Source of the DNA: Ruminiclostridium sp. | GTDB lineage: Bacteria > Bacillota > Clostridia > DSM-8532 | DNA: 7,404 bases | Direction of reading: 5' to 3' | NCBI GenBank assembly: GCA_003535195.1 | Contig: DOHN01000074.1 | Span: forward strand, 3,512 to 10,915 | Shown: positions 1-6,620 of the stretch, in pieces | How positions within the stretch are numbered: position 1 is the stretch's first letter | How the letters are laid out: each line of letters begins with the position of its first letter | The notes under the pieces: generated by a model | What the model saw: only the letters and a program-made list of their open reading frames with translations | Database searches by the model: none | What the model was told of the DNA's origin: nothing | Made by a program: the position numbers and the translations under genes

Positions 1-138
1 ACCATCGCACGTTTGGCGCAGGTTTATATGCAGCGGTACGGAATAAAGGATATTCCGGTCCGATTCGATATTGTTGAGCTGTTAATGGACCGTGACGGAA
101 GGGCCCGGCATATAGAGCTCATTAAGAATGCTTTTTAG
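1..138 (+). CDS. YraN/UPF0102 family protein, C-terminal fragment
   Basis: This is the last 45 codons of a gene that begins before the window; frame 1 is open from base 1 to the TAG at 136-138. The fragment starts with a helix-like stretch (IARLAQVYMQRYG), then has the segment VRFDIVEL, and ends IELIKNAF. This matches the end of the YraN (UPF0102) family, which has a conserved RFDVV strand and a terminal I-x-x-I-x-NAF. These are small proteins of about 120 residues with a predicted restriction-endonuclease-like nuclease fold and poorly defined function. The N-terminal catalytic motifs lie outside the window, so activity cannot be judged. The stop codon overlaps the ribosome binding site of the following dipeptidase gene, which suggests the two are co-transcribed and perhaps translationally coupled. 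The family call rests on about a third of the protein. Confidence 0.82.
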   Translation, partial: TIARLAQVYMQRYGIKDIPVRFDIVELLMDRDGRARHIELIKNAF

Positions 139-142
139 GAGG
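137..142 (+). promoter_or_regulatory. Shine-Dalgarno site of the dipeptidase gene, overlapping the upstream stop
   Basis: AGGAGG at 137-142 lies six bases before an ATG at 149 and shares two bases with the TAG stop (136-138) of the YraN-like gene. It selects the ATG at 149. The in-frame ATG at 128 has no such site and would lie inside the preceding coding sequence. Confidence 0.85.
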
Positions 143-148
143 ACTGTC

Positions 149-1093
149 ATGATATTTTTTGATGCTCACTGTGATATTTTATATACCATTGATACGCCGG
201 AGAAATTATTTTCAAACCATCACCACTGGGATGCAAAACGGGCTTTGCAGAACGGTCCGTTCATTCAGGTCTTTTCCCTTTTTGAGGGGAGCGGAAACCC
301 GGAGCAGACAAAACACGCCATGGAATCCCAGCTTCAAAAAGCGGTCAAGGCCGAAAAAATGCGGCCGGAAATGCTGAAGCTTATTCGTACCAGGGCCGAT
401 CTTGAAGAGAGCCTCAATCAAGGCCCCAAGACCCGGGTTTACGGGCTCATCGAAGCGGAGGGCGCGGAAATACTGGGGGGGTCCCGGTCCCTATCGGAGC
501 TGGATCGCTTATATGAAATGGGCCTGCGGGTGCTGACCCTATCCTGGAATTATGATAATGACGTTTGTGACAGCGTGGCGGGCAATAATATTCATAACGG
601 CCTTTCAGAGTTTGGCAGGCAGGTTGTTAAAAGGGCGAAAGAATTGGGTGTGGTCATTGATGTTTCCCATGCTTCTGATAAAACCTTTGAGGACGCCGTA
701 TGCTGCGGCGGGCCTATTACAGCCTCGCACAGCAATGCCAGGGCACTGTGCGGGCACAGGCGCAATCTGACCGATGAACAGATCAAAACCATCGCGGATC
801 TAGGCGGTGTAATCGGGATTAATTTCTGTCCGGATTTTCTCAATCATTCGGGAAATGCCGATATTTTGGACATAATCAGACATATTGAGTATATTTCTGC
901 TTTGGCAGGCATGGGGTGTGTAGGATTCGGCGCTGATCTTGACGGTATCGACAGTCTGCCTGCCGGAATAAGCGGCGTTCAGGACCTGGGCAAAATCATT
1001 GAAAAACTGCTTCAGCTGAATTATTCTGAGGAGGACGTTAAGAATATCGCCGGCGGTAATTTTATTCGTTTCATGGATCAGGTGCTGAAATAA
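149..1093 (+). CDS. Membrane dipeptidase family (peptidase M19) metallo-dipeptidase
   Basis: A 314-residue member of the renal/membrane dipeptidase family (M19), zinc enzymes with an amidohydrolase-like TIM barrel that cleave dipeptides, in some members including those with a D-residue. The expected metal ligands can all be placed: the HxD motif (His7, Asp9), the bridging Glu104 in EAEGAEIL, His174 in IDVSHASD and His194 in TASHSNAR. The late GFGADLDG motif (259-266) matches the family's FGxDxDG. The length is near the bacterial norm and there is no frameshift. No signal peptide or membrane segment is visible, so the protein is probably cytoplasmic despite the family name. The start at 149 follows a perfect AGGAGG; a longer version from 128 would add LFRRTV, which is not family-like. 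It sits directly behind a YraN-like gene and is separated from rlmN by a promoter, so it probably belongs to the upstream transcript. The physiological substrate is unknown; recycling of peptidoglycan or dietary dipeptides is only a guess. Confidence 0.92.
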   Translation: MIFFDAHCDILYTIDTPEKLFSNHHHWDAKRALQNGPFIQVFSLFEGSGNPEQTKHAMESQLQKAVKAEKMRPEMLKLIRTRADLEESLNQGPKTRVYGLIEAEGAEILGGSRSLSELDRLYEMGLRVLTLSWNYDNDVCDSVAGNNIHNGLSEFGRQVVKRAKELGVVIDVSHASDKTFEDAVCCGGPITASHSNARALCGHRRNLTDEQIKTIADLGGVIGINFCPDFLNHSGNADILDIIRHIEYISALAGMGCVGFGADLDGIDSLPAGISGVQDLGKIIEKLLQLNYSEEDVKNIAGGNFIRFMDQVLK

Positions 1094-1163
1094 AAGGGCG
1101 TGGTTCATGGAGGGGGAAAATACGTACAAAAGCTGGCCGGCGGAACCGCCTTCCGGACAATTC

Positions 1164-1192
1164 TTGAGCTGCTGAGAAAAATAATGTATAAT
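1164..1192 (+). promoter_or_regulatory. Predicted sigma-A promoter of the rlmN-thiN operon
   Basis: TTGAGC at 1164-1169 (four of six to TTGACA) is followed after exactly 17 bases by a perfect TATAAT at 1187-1192. Transcription would start near 1199-1200, leaving a leader of roughly 26 bases before the rlmN ATG at 1226. The site sits in the only sizeable gap of the window (1094-1225). It is the only convincing intergenic promoter seen, so it probably drives the six-gene run to thiN. Confidence 0.75.
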
Positions 1193-1225
1193 GCTTAAGG
1201 GTATTGCTATAGAACCGGAGGATCA

Positions 1226-2260
1226 ATGGATATAAAACTGGATTTGCTTGATATGACATTTGAAGAGCTGACAGAAGCGATAGCCGGGCTGGGTTTTAAG
1301 CCTTTCAGGGCAAAACAGGTTTATCAATGGCTTTATTCTGGCCAGCTTGATTTTATGGGCATGAGCAATCTTCCCAAAGAAATGCGTGAAAAGCTTTCGG
1401 AGAATTTTACAGCCGGGGGCTTGAAGATCAAAGAAAGATTGATTTCCAGTATTGACGGCACAAGAAAATATCTTTTTGAGCTACGGGATGGCAACATCAT
1501 TGAGAGTGTACTTATGAAATACCGCTATGGTTACTCTGCATGCTTATCCACGCAGGTGGGCTGCCGAATGGGCTGTGCCTTTTGCGCATCGGCGCCGTTG
1601 GGCCTTGTAAGGAGCCTCACCGTCGGGGAAATGCTGGGCGAGATCCTTTCCATCACCCATGACATCGGGGAAAGAATCAGCCATGTGGTACTGATGGGAA
1701 TCGGGGAGCCCTTTGACAACTATGAGAATGTAATGGCCTTCATGAGGCGTATGAACCAGGAGGACACCCTAAACATCAGCTTCAGAAAAATGACCTTATC
1801 CACCTGCGGGATTGTGCCCCGGATATTGGATTTTGCAAGGGAGGGCATACCGGTTAATTTATCCATTTCTCTCCATGCTCCCAATGATGAGATCCGGACA
1901 AGAACTATGCCGGTTGCCAAAAGATGGCGCTTTGATGAGCTCCTGGAGGCCAGTAACGAATATGCAAGGCTGACCGGCAGGCGCGTAACCTATGAATACT
2001 CTTTGATAAAGGATGTCAACGACTCAGCAGAGCACGCCAAAATTCTTGCTAATAGACTGAAGGGCACCTTGTGCCATGTAAATCTGATCCCGGTAAATAC
2101 GGTGGAGGGCACGAACTTTGACAAAAGCTCCAGACAGAGAATAGAAGCTTTTAAGCGGGTATTGGAAAATGCCCGTATTGCCGTTACGGTAAGACGGGAG
2201 TTGGGCAGCGATATTATGGCTGCTTGCGGTCAGCTACGTAGAAATGCCCTTAATGTGTAG
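1226..2260 (+). CDS. rlmN: RlmN, dual-specificity 23S rRNA/tRNA adenine-C2 methyltransferase
   Basis: A radical-SAM methyltransferase that, in the characterised E. coli enzyme, methylates C2 of A2503 in 23S rRNA and of A37 in some tRNAs; the rRNA mark tunes the peptidyl-transferase centre and exit tunnel. The 344 residues are typical. An N-terminal accessory domain (about 1-95, with FRAKQVYQWLY) precedes the radical-SAM barrel. The [4Fe-4S] cysteines are Cys113, Cys117 and Cys120 (CRMGCAFC). The two mechanistic cysteines are Cys106 (seven residues before the cluster, as Cys118 is in E. coli) and Cys334 in the C-terminal AACGQL (Cys355 equivalent). Other motifs are GIGEP (158-162), SISLHA (213-218) and HVNLIPVN (284-291). 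The GIGEPFDNY variant differs slightly from the common GMGEPLxN but keeps Gly-Glu-Pro. Start ATG 1226 follows GGAGG (1217-1221) with a short four-base spacer. It is the first gene after the predicted promoter. The Cfr resistance methyltransferase (C8) is an alternative, but rlmN synteny argues strongly for RlmN. Confidence 0.96.
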   Translation: MDIKLDLLDMTFEELTEAIAGLGFKPFRAKQVYQWLYSGQLDFMGMSNLPKEMREKLSENFTAGGLKIKERLISSIDGTRKYLFELRDGNIIESVLMKYRYGYSACLSTQVGCRMGCAFCASAPLGLVRSLTVGEMLGEILSITHDIGERISHVVLMGIGEPFDNYENVMAFMRRMNQEDTLNISFRKMTLSTCGIVPRILDFAREGIPVNLSISLHAPNDEIRTRTMPVAKRWRFDELLEASNEYARLTGRRVTYEYSLIKDVNDSAEHAKILANRLKGTLCHVNLIPVNTVEGTNFDKSSRQRIEAFKRVLENARIAVTVRRELGSDIMAACGQLRRNALNV

Positions 2261-2297
2261 CGTTTTTTAGGGCCTGGCTGCGATTCCTATAGAAACA

Positions 2298-2306
2298 GGG
2301 AAGGTG
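2298..2306 (+). promoter_or_regulatory. Ribosome binding site selecting a GTG start for prpC
   Basis: GGGAAGGTG at 2298-2306 lies five bases before the GTG at 2312. An ATG at 2310-2312 overlaps this GTG but is followed directly by TGA (ATGTGA), so it cannot start the phosphatase. The start codon is therefore GTG. Confidence 0.7.
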
Positions 2307-2311
2307 TAAAT

Positions 2312-3043
2312 GTGAAATATTCGGCGCTCAGTGATACGGGCTTGAAGCGGGATAAAAATGAGGATAACTGGAATATTGTCCTGGATGCGGACGGCAATCC
2401 CGGCGGCTTTATCATTGCCGATGGTATGGGCGGACATCTTGCGGGAGAGGAAGCTAGCAGAATCGCTGTTGAAGAAATGTCTTCAGCAGTGCTGGAATGC
2501 GTCTCCCGGAAAATAGGCATTGAAGACCTTAAAACCTTAATATTGAAGCATATCAATGTCATTAATGATAAAATTTTAAACTATGCAGAAAATAATCTGG
2601 GCGGCTTAAAAAGCGGCACAACTCTTACTGCGGGCATTGTCTTAAACAGGCAGCTTTGCATTGTACATGTAGGCGACAGTCGGATTTACCGCATTCGCGG
2701 CGAGAAAATAAGCCGCTTGACGGAGGATCATTCCTATGTGGCTGCGCTTCTTAAAGGAGGACTTATCAGTTCTGATCAGGCCAATCACCATCCCGACAGA
2801 AACCGCATAACCCGGGCACTGGGATTCAGGGACAACTATCTTCCAGATATTTATCTGGAAAATATTTTGTCCGGTGATATATTTTTGTTTTGTACAGATG
2901 GGCTTTATGAGGATATGGAGGATAAGGAAATTCTGGAGACAGTTTTGCAGGAGCCGCGTGAAACAGTGGCCAAAAATCTTGTTGAAAAGGCCAAGGACCA
3001 AGGCGGCAGCGATAACATCACGGTAATTGTAGCCTGGATGTAG
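2312..3043 (+). CDS. prpC: PrpC/Stp, PP2C-family protein serine/threonine phosphatase
   Basis: A 243-residue soluble PP2C (PPM) phosphatase, the usual length for the stand-alone bacterial type. It removes phosphate from Ser/Thr residues placed by the partner kinase encoded just downstream, and from the kinase itself. The metal-dependent motifs are present in order: SDTGLKR-x3-NED (7-18; Arg13 phosphate-binding, Asp18), ADGMGGH (36-42; metal ligand Asp37), SGTT (101-104), HVGDSRIYR (119-127), LTEDHS (136-141), ITRALG (166-171), TDG (195-197 region; Asp195) and GGSDN (231-235; Asp234). No membrane segment or signal peptide is seen, so it is cytoplasmic. The start is GTG at 2312, giving MKYSALSDTG, which lines up with the family N-terminus. 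It follows rlmN by 51 bases and precedes prkC by 18, the conserved Firmicutes order. Two-base Mg/Mn dependence is family knowledge, not visible directly. Confidence 0.96.
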   Translation: MKYSALSDTGLKRDKNEDNWNIVLDADGNPGGFIIADGMGGHLAGEEASRIAVEEMSSAVLECVSRKIGIEDLKTLILKHINVINDKILNYAENNLGGLKSGTTLTAGIVLNRQLCIVHVGDSRIYRIRGEKISRLTEDHSYVAALLKGGLISSDQANHHPDRNRITRALGFRDNYLPDIYLENILSGDIFLFCTDGLYEDMEDKEILETVLQEPRETVAKNLVEKAKDQGGSDNITVIVAWM

Positions 3044-3061
3044 ATACAGAGAGGTGTAACA

Positions 3062-5032
3062 ATGATAGGATCAGTTTTAGGTAATAGATATGAAATTATC
3101 TCCGAGGTCGGCTCGGGCGGCATGGCCAGAGTTTATACGGCCAAGGACAGGTATCTTCAAAGGATTGTAGCAATCAAGGTTTTGAAAGATGAATACCGGG
3201 AAGATACCGAATTTTTAAAGCGTTTTGATAAAGAGGCCCAAGCCTCCGCAAGCCTGACTCATCCCAATATCGTTCAGATTTATGATGTCGGCCGGGACAA
3301 TCATAAATATTATATTGTCATGGAATATGTGGACGGCATTACATTGAAGGAATACATTGAAGAACGGGGTTCATTGGATTGGCGTGAAGCCATCAATATC
3401 TCCATTCAGATATGCAGTGCCCTGTCCAAGGCGCACAGCCGCCACATTATTCACCGGGACATCAAGCCTCATAATATCATTATGACCTCTGAGGGCGTAC
3501 CAAAGGTTACTGACTTTGGTATTGCGCGTTCGGTTTCGGCTGATACCGCAACCATGAAAATTGAGACGGTCGGTTCCGTCCACTATTCATCTCCGGAGCA
3601 GGTTCGGGGCGGCTATACCGATGAGCAGTCGGATATATATTCAATTGGCATCACCATTTTCGAGATGATTACCGGAAAGTTGCCCTTTGATGGAGAAACT
3701 CCTGTTGCTGTGGCGTTAAAGCACATTCAGGATGAGCCGCCAGTGCCCTCAACTTTAAAACCGGGCATTCCAAAGGCACTGGATTACATTATTTTAAAGG
3801 CAATCGCAAAAAATAAACAGGACCGGTATGCTAACGTCACAGAGCTCATCAATGATCTTGAGAATATTCGGTCCAAACAGGGTGCCGGTCAGGGCTTAGT
3901 TCTGCCAAATATCAAGCGTGAAAACGACAAGTACAATACAAAAAAATTTGCACCGTTGGGAGATGAAGATTTGAAAAAAAGGCAACCGGCAAGAGATGCG
4001 GATTCTCCCGAAGAAAAAGAAAATTCAAGCAGCCGCAAATATATGCCTTTTATCTATGTGCTTCTGATTACTACAATTGTAGGCGGTATCTTTTATTTTG
4101 TAAGCGCGATTTTAAAAGATATCCTTCCGAAGCCGGAGGAACGGCCCAAGGAAATCATTCTGGGCACTTATATTGCCCGGGATATAGATGAAGTGCTGAA
4201 GGAGCTTGAGCAAGACGGCATCACGCCCGTGATACACGAGGAGCCCAGCGATAGCGTGGAGAAGAATGTTATCATCAAACAAAAACCAGATCCTGATATT
4301 TCATTTAAGGTCGGCGGAATGACGCCGTTGGAACTTTGGGTCAGTACCGGTGAGGAAACGGTGACAATTCCAACCGTAAAACATCAGGATTTTAATACCA
4401 TGAAATTTAAGCTTCAGGATGAATTAGGGCTTGATGTAGTTGTTAAGGAAGAATATAGTGAAGAAATACCCAGCAATCTTTGTACCAGAAGCGAGCCCGA
4501 TGCCAATACCGTGGTAAATAAAGGTTCGAAGGTTACGCTGTACCGCAGTCTTGGGCCGGAAAAGAAACAGGTGGTTGTGCCCAACCTTAGCAACCTGACC
4601 TATGACGAAGCAGTAAATAAGCTTTTAAGCGAGAAGCTTAAGCTTGGCAATACCTATCCTCTTGGCCGTGAAGGGTATCAGGGCAAGATCATCGATCAGG
4701 CCCCTAAAGCCGGTGAAACGGTTACAGAAGATTCGGCCGTTGATATATTCTTTGAAGAAGAGGGATCAAGCGGCGATGAAACGCCCGGCGGCAACAGCAA
4801 AACCATTAAGATCAACCTTCCCCAGGGCGGAGGCTATAATTTTGGCGACACGGTACGGCTCAGAGCCTTTGTGGTGGATCATGCCACGGGTGAGGAACTG
4901 CAGATTTTAAACGAACCGAACTTCCCGGTCAGCGAATTCCCGAGATCGCTGGTTGTTTCAGTCCCTGCCACGGGCGGAGTTACCATTAAGGTTTATATCA
5001 ATGACCTGCTGGTTAATGAAGAGTCATTCTAG
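3062..5032 (+). CDS. prkC: PrkC, membrane Ser/Thr protein kinase with PASTA repeats
   Basis: A 656-residue Hanks-type kinase that senses cell-wall fragments or lipid II outside the cell and phosphorylates cytoplasmic proteins. Kinase domain about 10-270: glycine-rich loop GSGGMARVY (17-25), Lys39 in VAIK, helix-C Glu58, HRDIKPHN (131-138; catalytic Asp133), DFG (151-153), an activation loop with Thr162, Thr164 and Thr169, then GSVHYSSPEQ ending the loop. A charged linker (about 271-326) leads to one membrane helix (about 328-351). Outside follow three PASTA-like units: about 362-429 (degenerate, lacking the VPdl opening), 432-498 (VTIPTV) and 503-567 (VVVPNL, IIDQAPKAG). After a Gly/Ser linker (568-580) comes a beta-rich C-terminal module to 656. 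B. subtilis PrkC also has three PASTA repeats plus an Ig-like end, so the layout fits. All catalytic residues are intact. AGAGGTG (3050-3056) lies five bases before the ATG. It is paired with prpC and probably co-transcribed with it; spore germination and cell-wall roles are inferred from relatives. Confidence 0.97.
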   Translation: MIGSVLGNRYEIISEVGSGGMARVYTAKDRYLQRIVAIKVLKDEYREDTEFLKRFDKEAQASASLTHPNIVQIYDVGRDNHKYYIVMEYVDGITLKEYIEERGSLDWREAINISIQICSALSKAHSRHIIHRDIKPHNIIMTSEGVPKVTDFGIARSVSADTATMKIETVGSVHYSSPEQVRGGYTDEQSDIYSIGITIFEMITGKLPFDGETPVAVALKHIQDEPPVPSTLKPGIPKALDYIILKAIAKNKQDRYANVTELINDLENIRSKQGAGQGLVLPNIKRENDKYNTKKFAPLGDEDLKKRQPARDADSPEEKENSSSRKYMPFIYVLLITTIVGGIFYFVSAILKDILPKPEERPKEIILGTYIARDIDEVLKELEQDGITPVIHEEPSDSVEKNVIIKQKPDPDISFKVGGMTPLELWVSTGEETVTIPTVKHQDFNTMKFKLQDELGLDVVVKEEYSEEIPSNLCTRSEPDANTVVNKGSKVTLYRSLGPEKKQVVVPNLSNLTYDEAVNKLLSEKLKLGNTYPLGREGYQGKIIDQAPKAGETVTEDSAVDIFFEEEGSSGDETPGGNSKTIKINLPQGGGYNFGDTVRLRAFVVDHATGEELQILNEPNFPVSEFPRSLVVSVPATGGVTIKVYINDLLVNEESF

Positions 5033-5040
5033 TATTTATT

Positions 5041-5052
5041 GGAGAGGTGATC
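5041..5052 (+). promoter_or_regulatory. Extended Shine-Dalgarno of rsgA, selecting a TTG start
   Basis: GGAGAGGTGATC at 5041-5052 closely matches the extended complement of the 16S rRNA 3' end (AGGAGGTGATC). It lies six bases before TTG at 5059. The in-frame GTG at 5047 is part of this site and has no ribosome binding site of its own, so it is unlikely to be the start. Confidence 0.85.
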
Positions 5053-5058
5053 CGGAGT

Positions 5059-5961
5059 TTGCCGGAAGGAATTATTTTAAAAGGAATTGGCGGATTTTAC
5101 GAGGTTCTTGACAAAGAGGATCTTGATACTGTTTATACTTGCAAAGTAAGAGGCGTCTATCGGAAAGAGGGGGAATTGACCCCACTGCCGGGCGATCATG
5201 TAAACTATAAGATATTGAATTCCACCAAGTGCGTCGGTCATATCGAGCAGATCCGGAAACGGAAAAACTCCTTTGTCCGGCCCCCGGTTGCAAATATAGA
5301 TCAGCTGGCCGTGGTTATGGCCGTGACAAGCCCAAGCCCCGACCTTATGCTGGCGGACAAGCTTCTTATTACCTGTCAGACCCAGGATATAAAGCCTCTG
5401 ATCATTATCAATAAAACGGATCTGGATCAGGAGGGCCTTGCAGAAAGGCTTCAAGCGGCATACAGCGGGACCGGCTTTCCTGTTATACTTTTGAGCAAAT
5501 TCCGCCAGGAAAGCTATGACTGCCTTCATGAGAAACTGACCGGCTGTACCACTGCTTTTGCGGGCCAGTCGGGAGTGGGCAAATCCACCATTCTAAATGC
5601 TGTTTTCCACAACTGGATTATGGAGACCGGGGATATTAGTGACCGGATTCAAAGAGGAAAACATACGACAAGGCATGTTCAGCTTTTCAGGCTGAATTCC
5701 GGTGGATTTATTGTGGATACGCCTGGGTTCAGTTCGTTTTCGGTTCCCGATGTGAGCCATGAAAGTCTGGAAATTTTCTATCCTGAATTTTATGATGCTT
5801 TGGGTAAATGCCGGTTTACCGGTTGCAGCCATACCAGTGAGCCAGATTGTGCCGTGAAAGACCTTCTGGATAAAGGACAGCTTGATGAAGACCGGTATAA
5901 CCGGTATGTTGAGTTGTATAAAGAACTGAAAGAAAAATATGATAACAGATATAGGAGATAA
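5059..5961 (+). CDS. rsgA: RsgA (CpgA/YloQ), circularly permuted ribosome-assembly GTPase
   Basis: A GTPase that binds the 30S subunit and helps its late maturation, checking the decoding region. From the TTG at 5059 the protein has 300 residues and begins MPEGIILKGIGGFYEVLD, matching B. subtilis CpgA (MPEG...GFYYVLD). Domains: an N-terminal OB fold (about 1-68), the permuted GTPase domain and a C-terminal zinc domain. The G motifs occur in permuted order: G4 NKTD (118-121), G1 GQSGVGKS (169-176), the G2-region TTRH (203-206) and G3 DTPG (220-223). Zinc ligands are Cys251, Cys256, His258 and Cys264. It lies 26 bases after prkC and 2 bases before rpe. In B. subtilis CpgA is a reported substrate of PrkC/PrpC, so the neighbourhood may be functional. 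A start at GTG 5047 would add four residues (MIRS), but that codon lies inside the ribosome binding site. Confidence 0.97.
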   Translation: MPEGIILKGIGGFYEVLDKEDLDTVYTCKVRGVYRKEGELTPLPGDHVNYKILNSTKCVGHIEQIRKRKNSFVRPPVANIDQLAVVMAVTSPSPDLMLADKLLITCQTQDIKPLIIINKTDLDQEGLAERLQAAYSGTGFPVILLSKFRQESYDCLHEKLTGCTTAFAGQSGVGKSTILNAVFHNWIMETGDISDRIQRGKHTTRHVQLFRLNSGGFIVDTPGFSSFSVPDVSHESLEIFYPEFYDALGKCRFTGCSHTSEPDCAVKDLLDKGQLDEDRYNRYVELYKELKEKYDNRYRR

Positions 5962-5963
5962 TT

Positions 5964-6620
5964 ATGATTAAAATTGCACCTTCCATTCTTTCCGCAGATT
6001 TTTCTGTACTGGGGGATGAAATCAAGAAAATTGAGCGATCAGGAGCCGAAATGGTTCATATCGATGTTATGGATGGACATTTCGTGCCCAATCTCTCGAT
6101 CGGACCGGTAATTGTATCGGCTGTACGCCCTAAAACAAATCTTATCCTGGATGTTCACCTGATGATATCCGAGCCGGACAAATATTTAGAGGCATTTAAG
6201 GAAGCAGGGGCAGACATTATTACCGTCCATGCTGAAACCGTTCACCATTTAGACCGTACGGTATCGCGCATTCGGGAGCTGGGCGTAAAAGCGGGGGTCG
6301 CATTAAATCCTTCCACCAATGAGAGTGTCCTGGAATATGTCTTGGAGAAGATCGACATGGTCCTTGTCATGACCGTTAATCCTGGTTTTGGAGGGCAGCG
6401 TTTTATTGAAAATATGGCGTCAAAGATAGCCAGAATCAGAAAGATCATAACCGAAAGAAATCTCCCCGTTGATCTCCAGGTAGACGGCGGCATTAATGAA
6501 GCCACCATAAGCAAAGTCGTTGAAGCCGGCGCCAATATTATGGTTACAGGTTCGGCCTTTTTTAACAGTCCCGATCCTGTCGCTTTTGTCCGCCACTTGA
6601 AAGGAAACGGAGACAAATAA
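5964..6620 (+). CDS. rpe: Ribulose-phosphate 3-epimerase
   Basis: A cytoplasmic TIM-barrel enzyme that interconverts D-ribulose 5-phosphate and D-xylulose 5-phosphate in the pentose phosphate pathway. The 218 residues are the usual size. It opens with IAPSILSADF (4-13; substrate-contact Ser8). The metal/catalytic set is complete: His32 and Asp34 in HIDVMDGHFVPN (32-43), His65 in DVHLM, and Asp174 in QVDGGI. The flexible loop NPGFGGQ (139-145) and the phosphate-binding end VTGSAFF (194-200) are also present. ATG 5964 follows AGGAG (5953-5957), which lies inside the last codons of rsgA; the gap between the two genes is 2 bases. Its stop shares one base with the thiN ATG (TAATG). Both junctions suggest tight translational coupling. 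Allulose 6-phosphate epimerase is a related alternative, but the rsgA-rpe-thiN order supports Rpe. Confidence 0.97.
   Translation: MIKIAPSILSADFSVLGDEIKKIERSGAEMVHIDVMDGHFVPNLSIGPVIVSAVRPKTNLILDVHLMISEPDKYLEAFKEAGADIITVHAETVHHLDRTVSRIRELGVKAGVALNPSTNESVLEYVLEKIDMVLVMTVNPGFGGQRFIENMASKIARIRKIITERNLPVDLQVDGGINEATISKVVEAGANIMVTGSAFFNSPDPVAFVRHLKGNGDK

Noticed and set aside
1137..1166. Possible intrinsic terminator after the dipeptidase gene
   Set aside because: The GC-rich stem has a very small loop and no T-run follows it (ACAATTCTTG), so it does not meet the usual terminator pattern.
1107..1175. Small 22-codon ATG frame in the gap before rlmN
   Set aside because: It has no convincing ribosome binding site, overlaps the predicted -35 hexamer and resembles no known leader peptide.
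2246..2273. Inverted repeat GCCCT...AGGGC around the rlmN stop, with a T6 run
   Set aside because: Only five pairs with a long loop, and the T-run lies before the right arm instead of after it. Transcription must continue into prpC.
4619..4645. Clustered AAGCTT palindromes, including AAGCTTAAGCTT at 4634-4645
   Set aside because: They fall in prkC codons for a Leu/Lys-rich helix of the third PASTA repeat (NKLLSEKLKL), which explains the repetition.
5108..5139. TTGACA (5108-5113) followed by TATACT (5134-5139) near the start of rsgA, resembling an internal promoter
   Set aside because: The spacing is 20 bases, too long for sigma-A, and the shorter-spaced hexamers are poor. It lies in conserved coding sequence.
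5077..5529. Long minus-strand open frame of 150 codons opposite rsgA
   Set aside because: It lies antisense to a strongly conserved gene with intact motifs, has no recognisable domain, and is best explained as a shadow frame.
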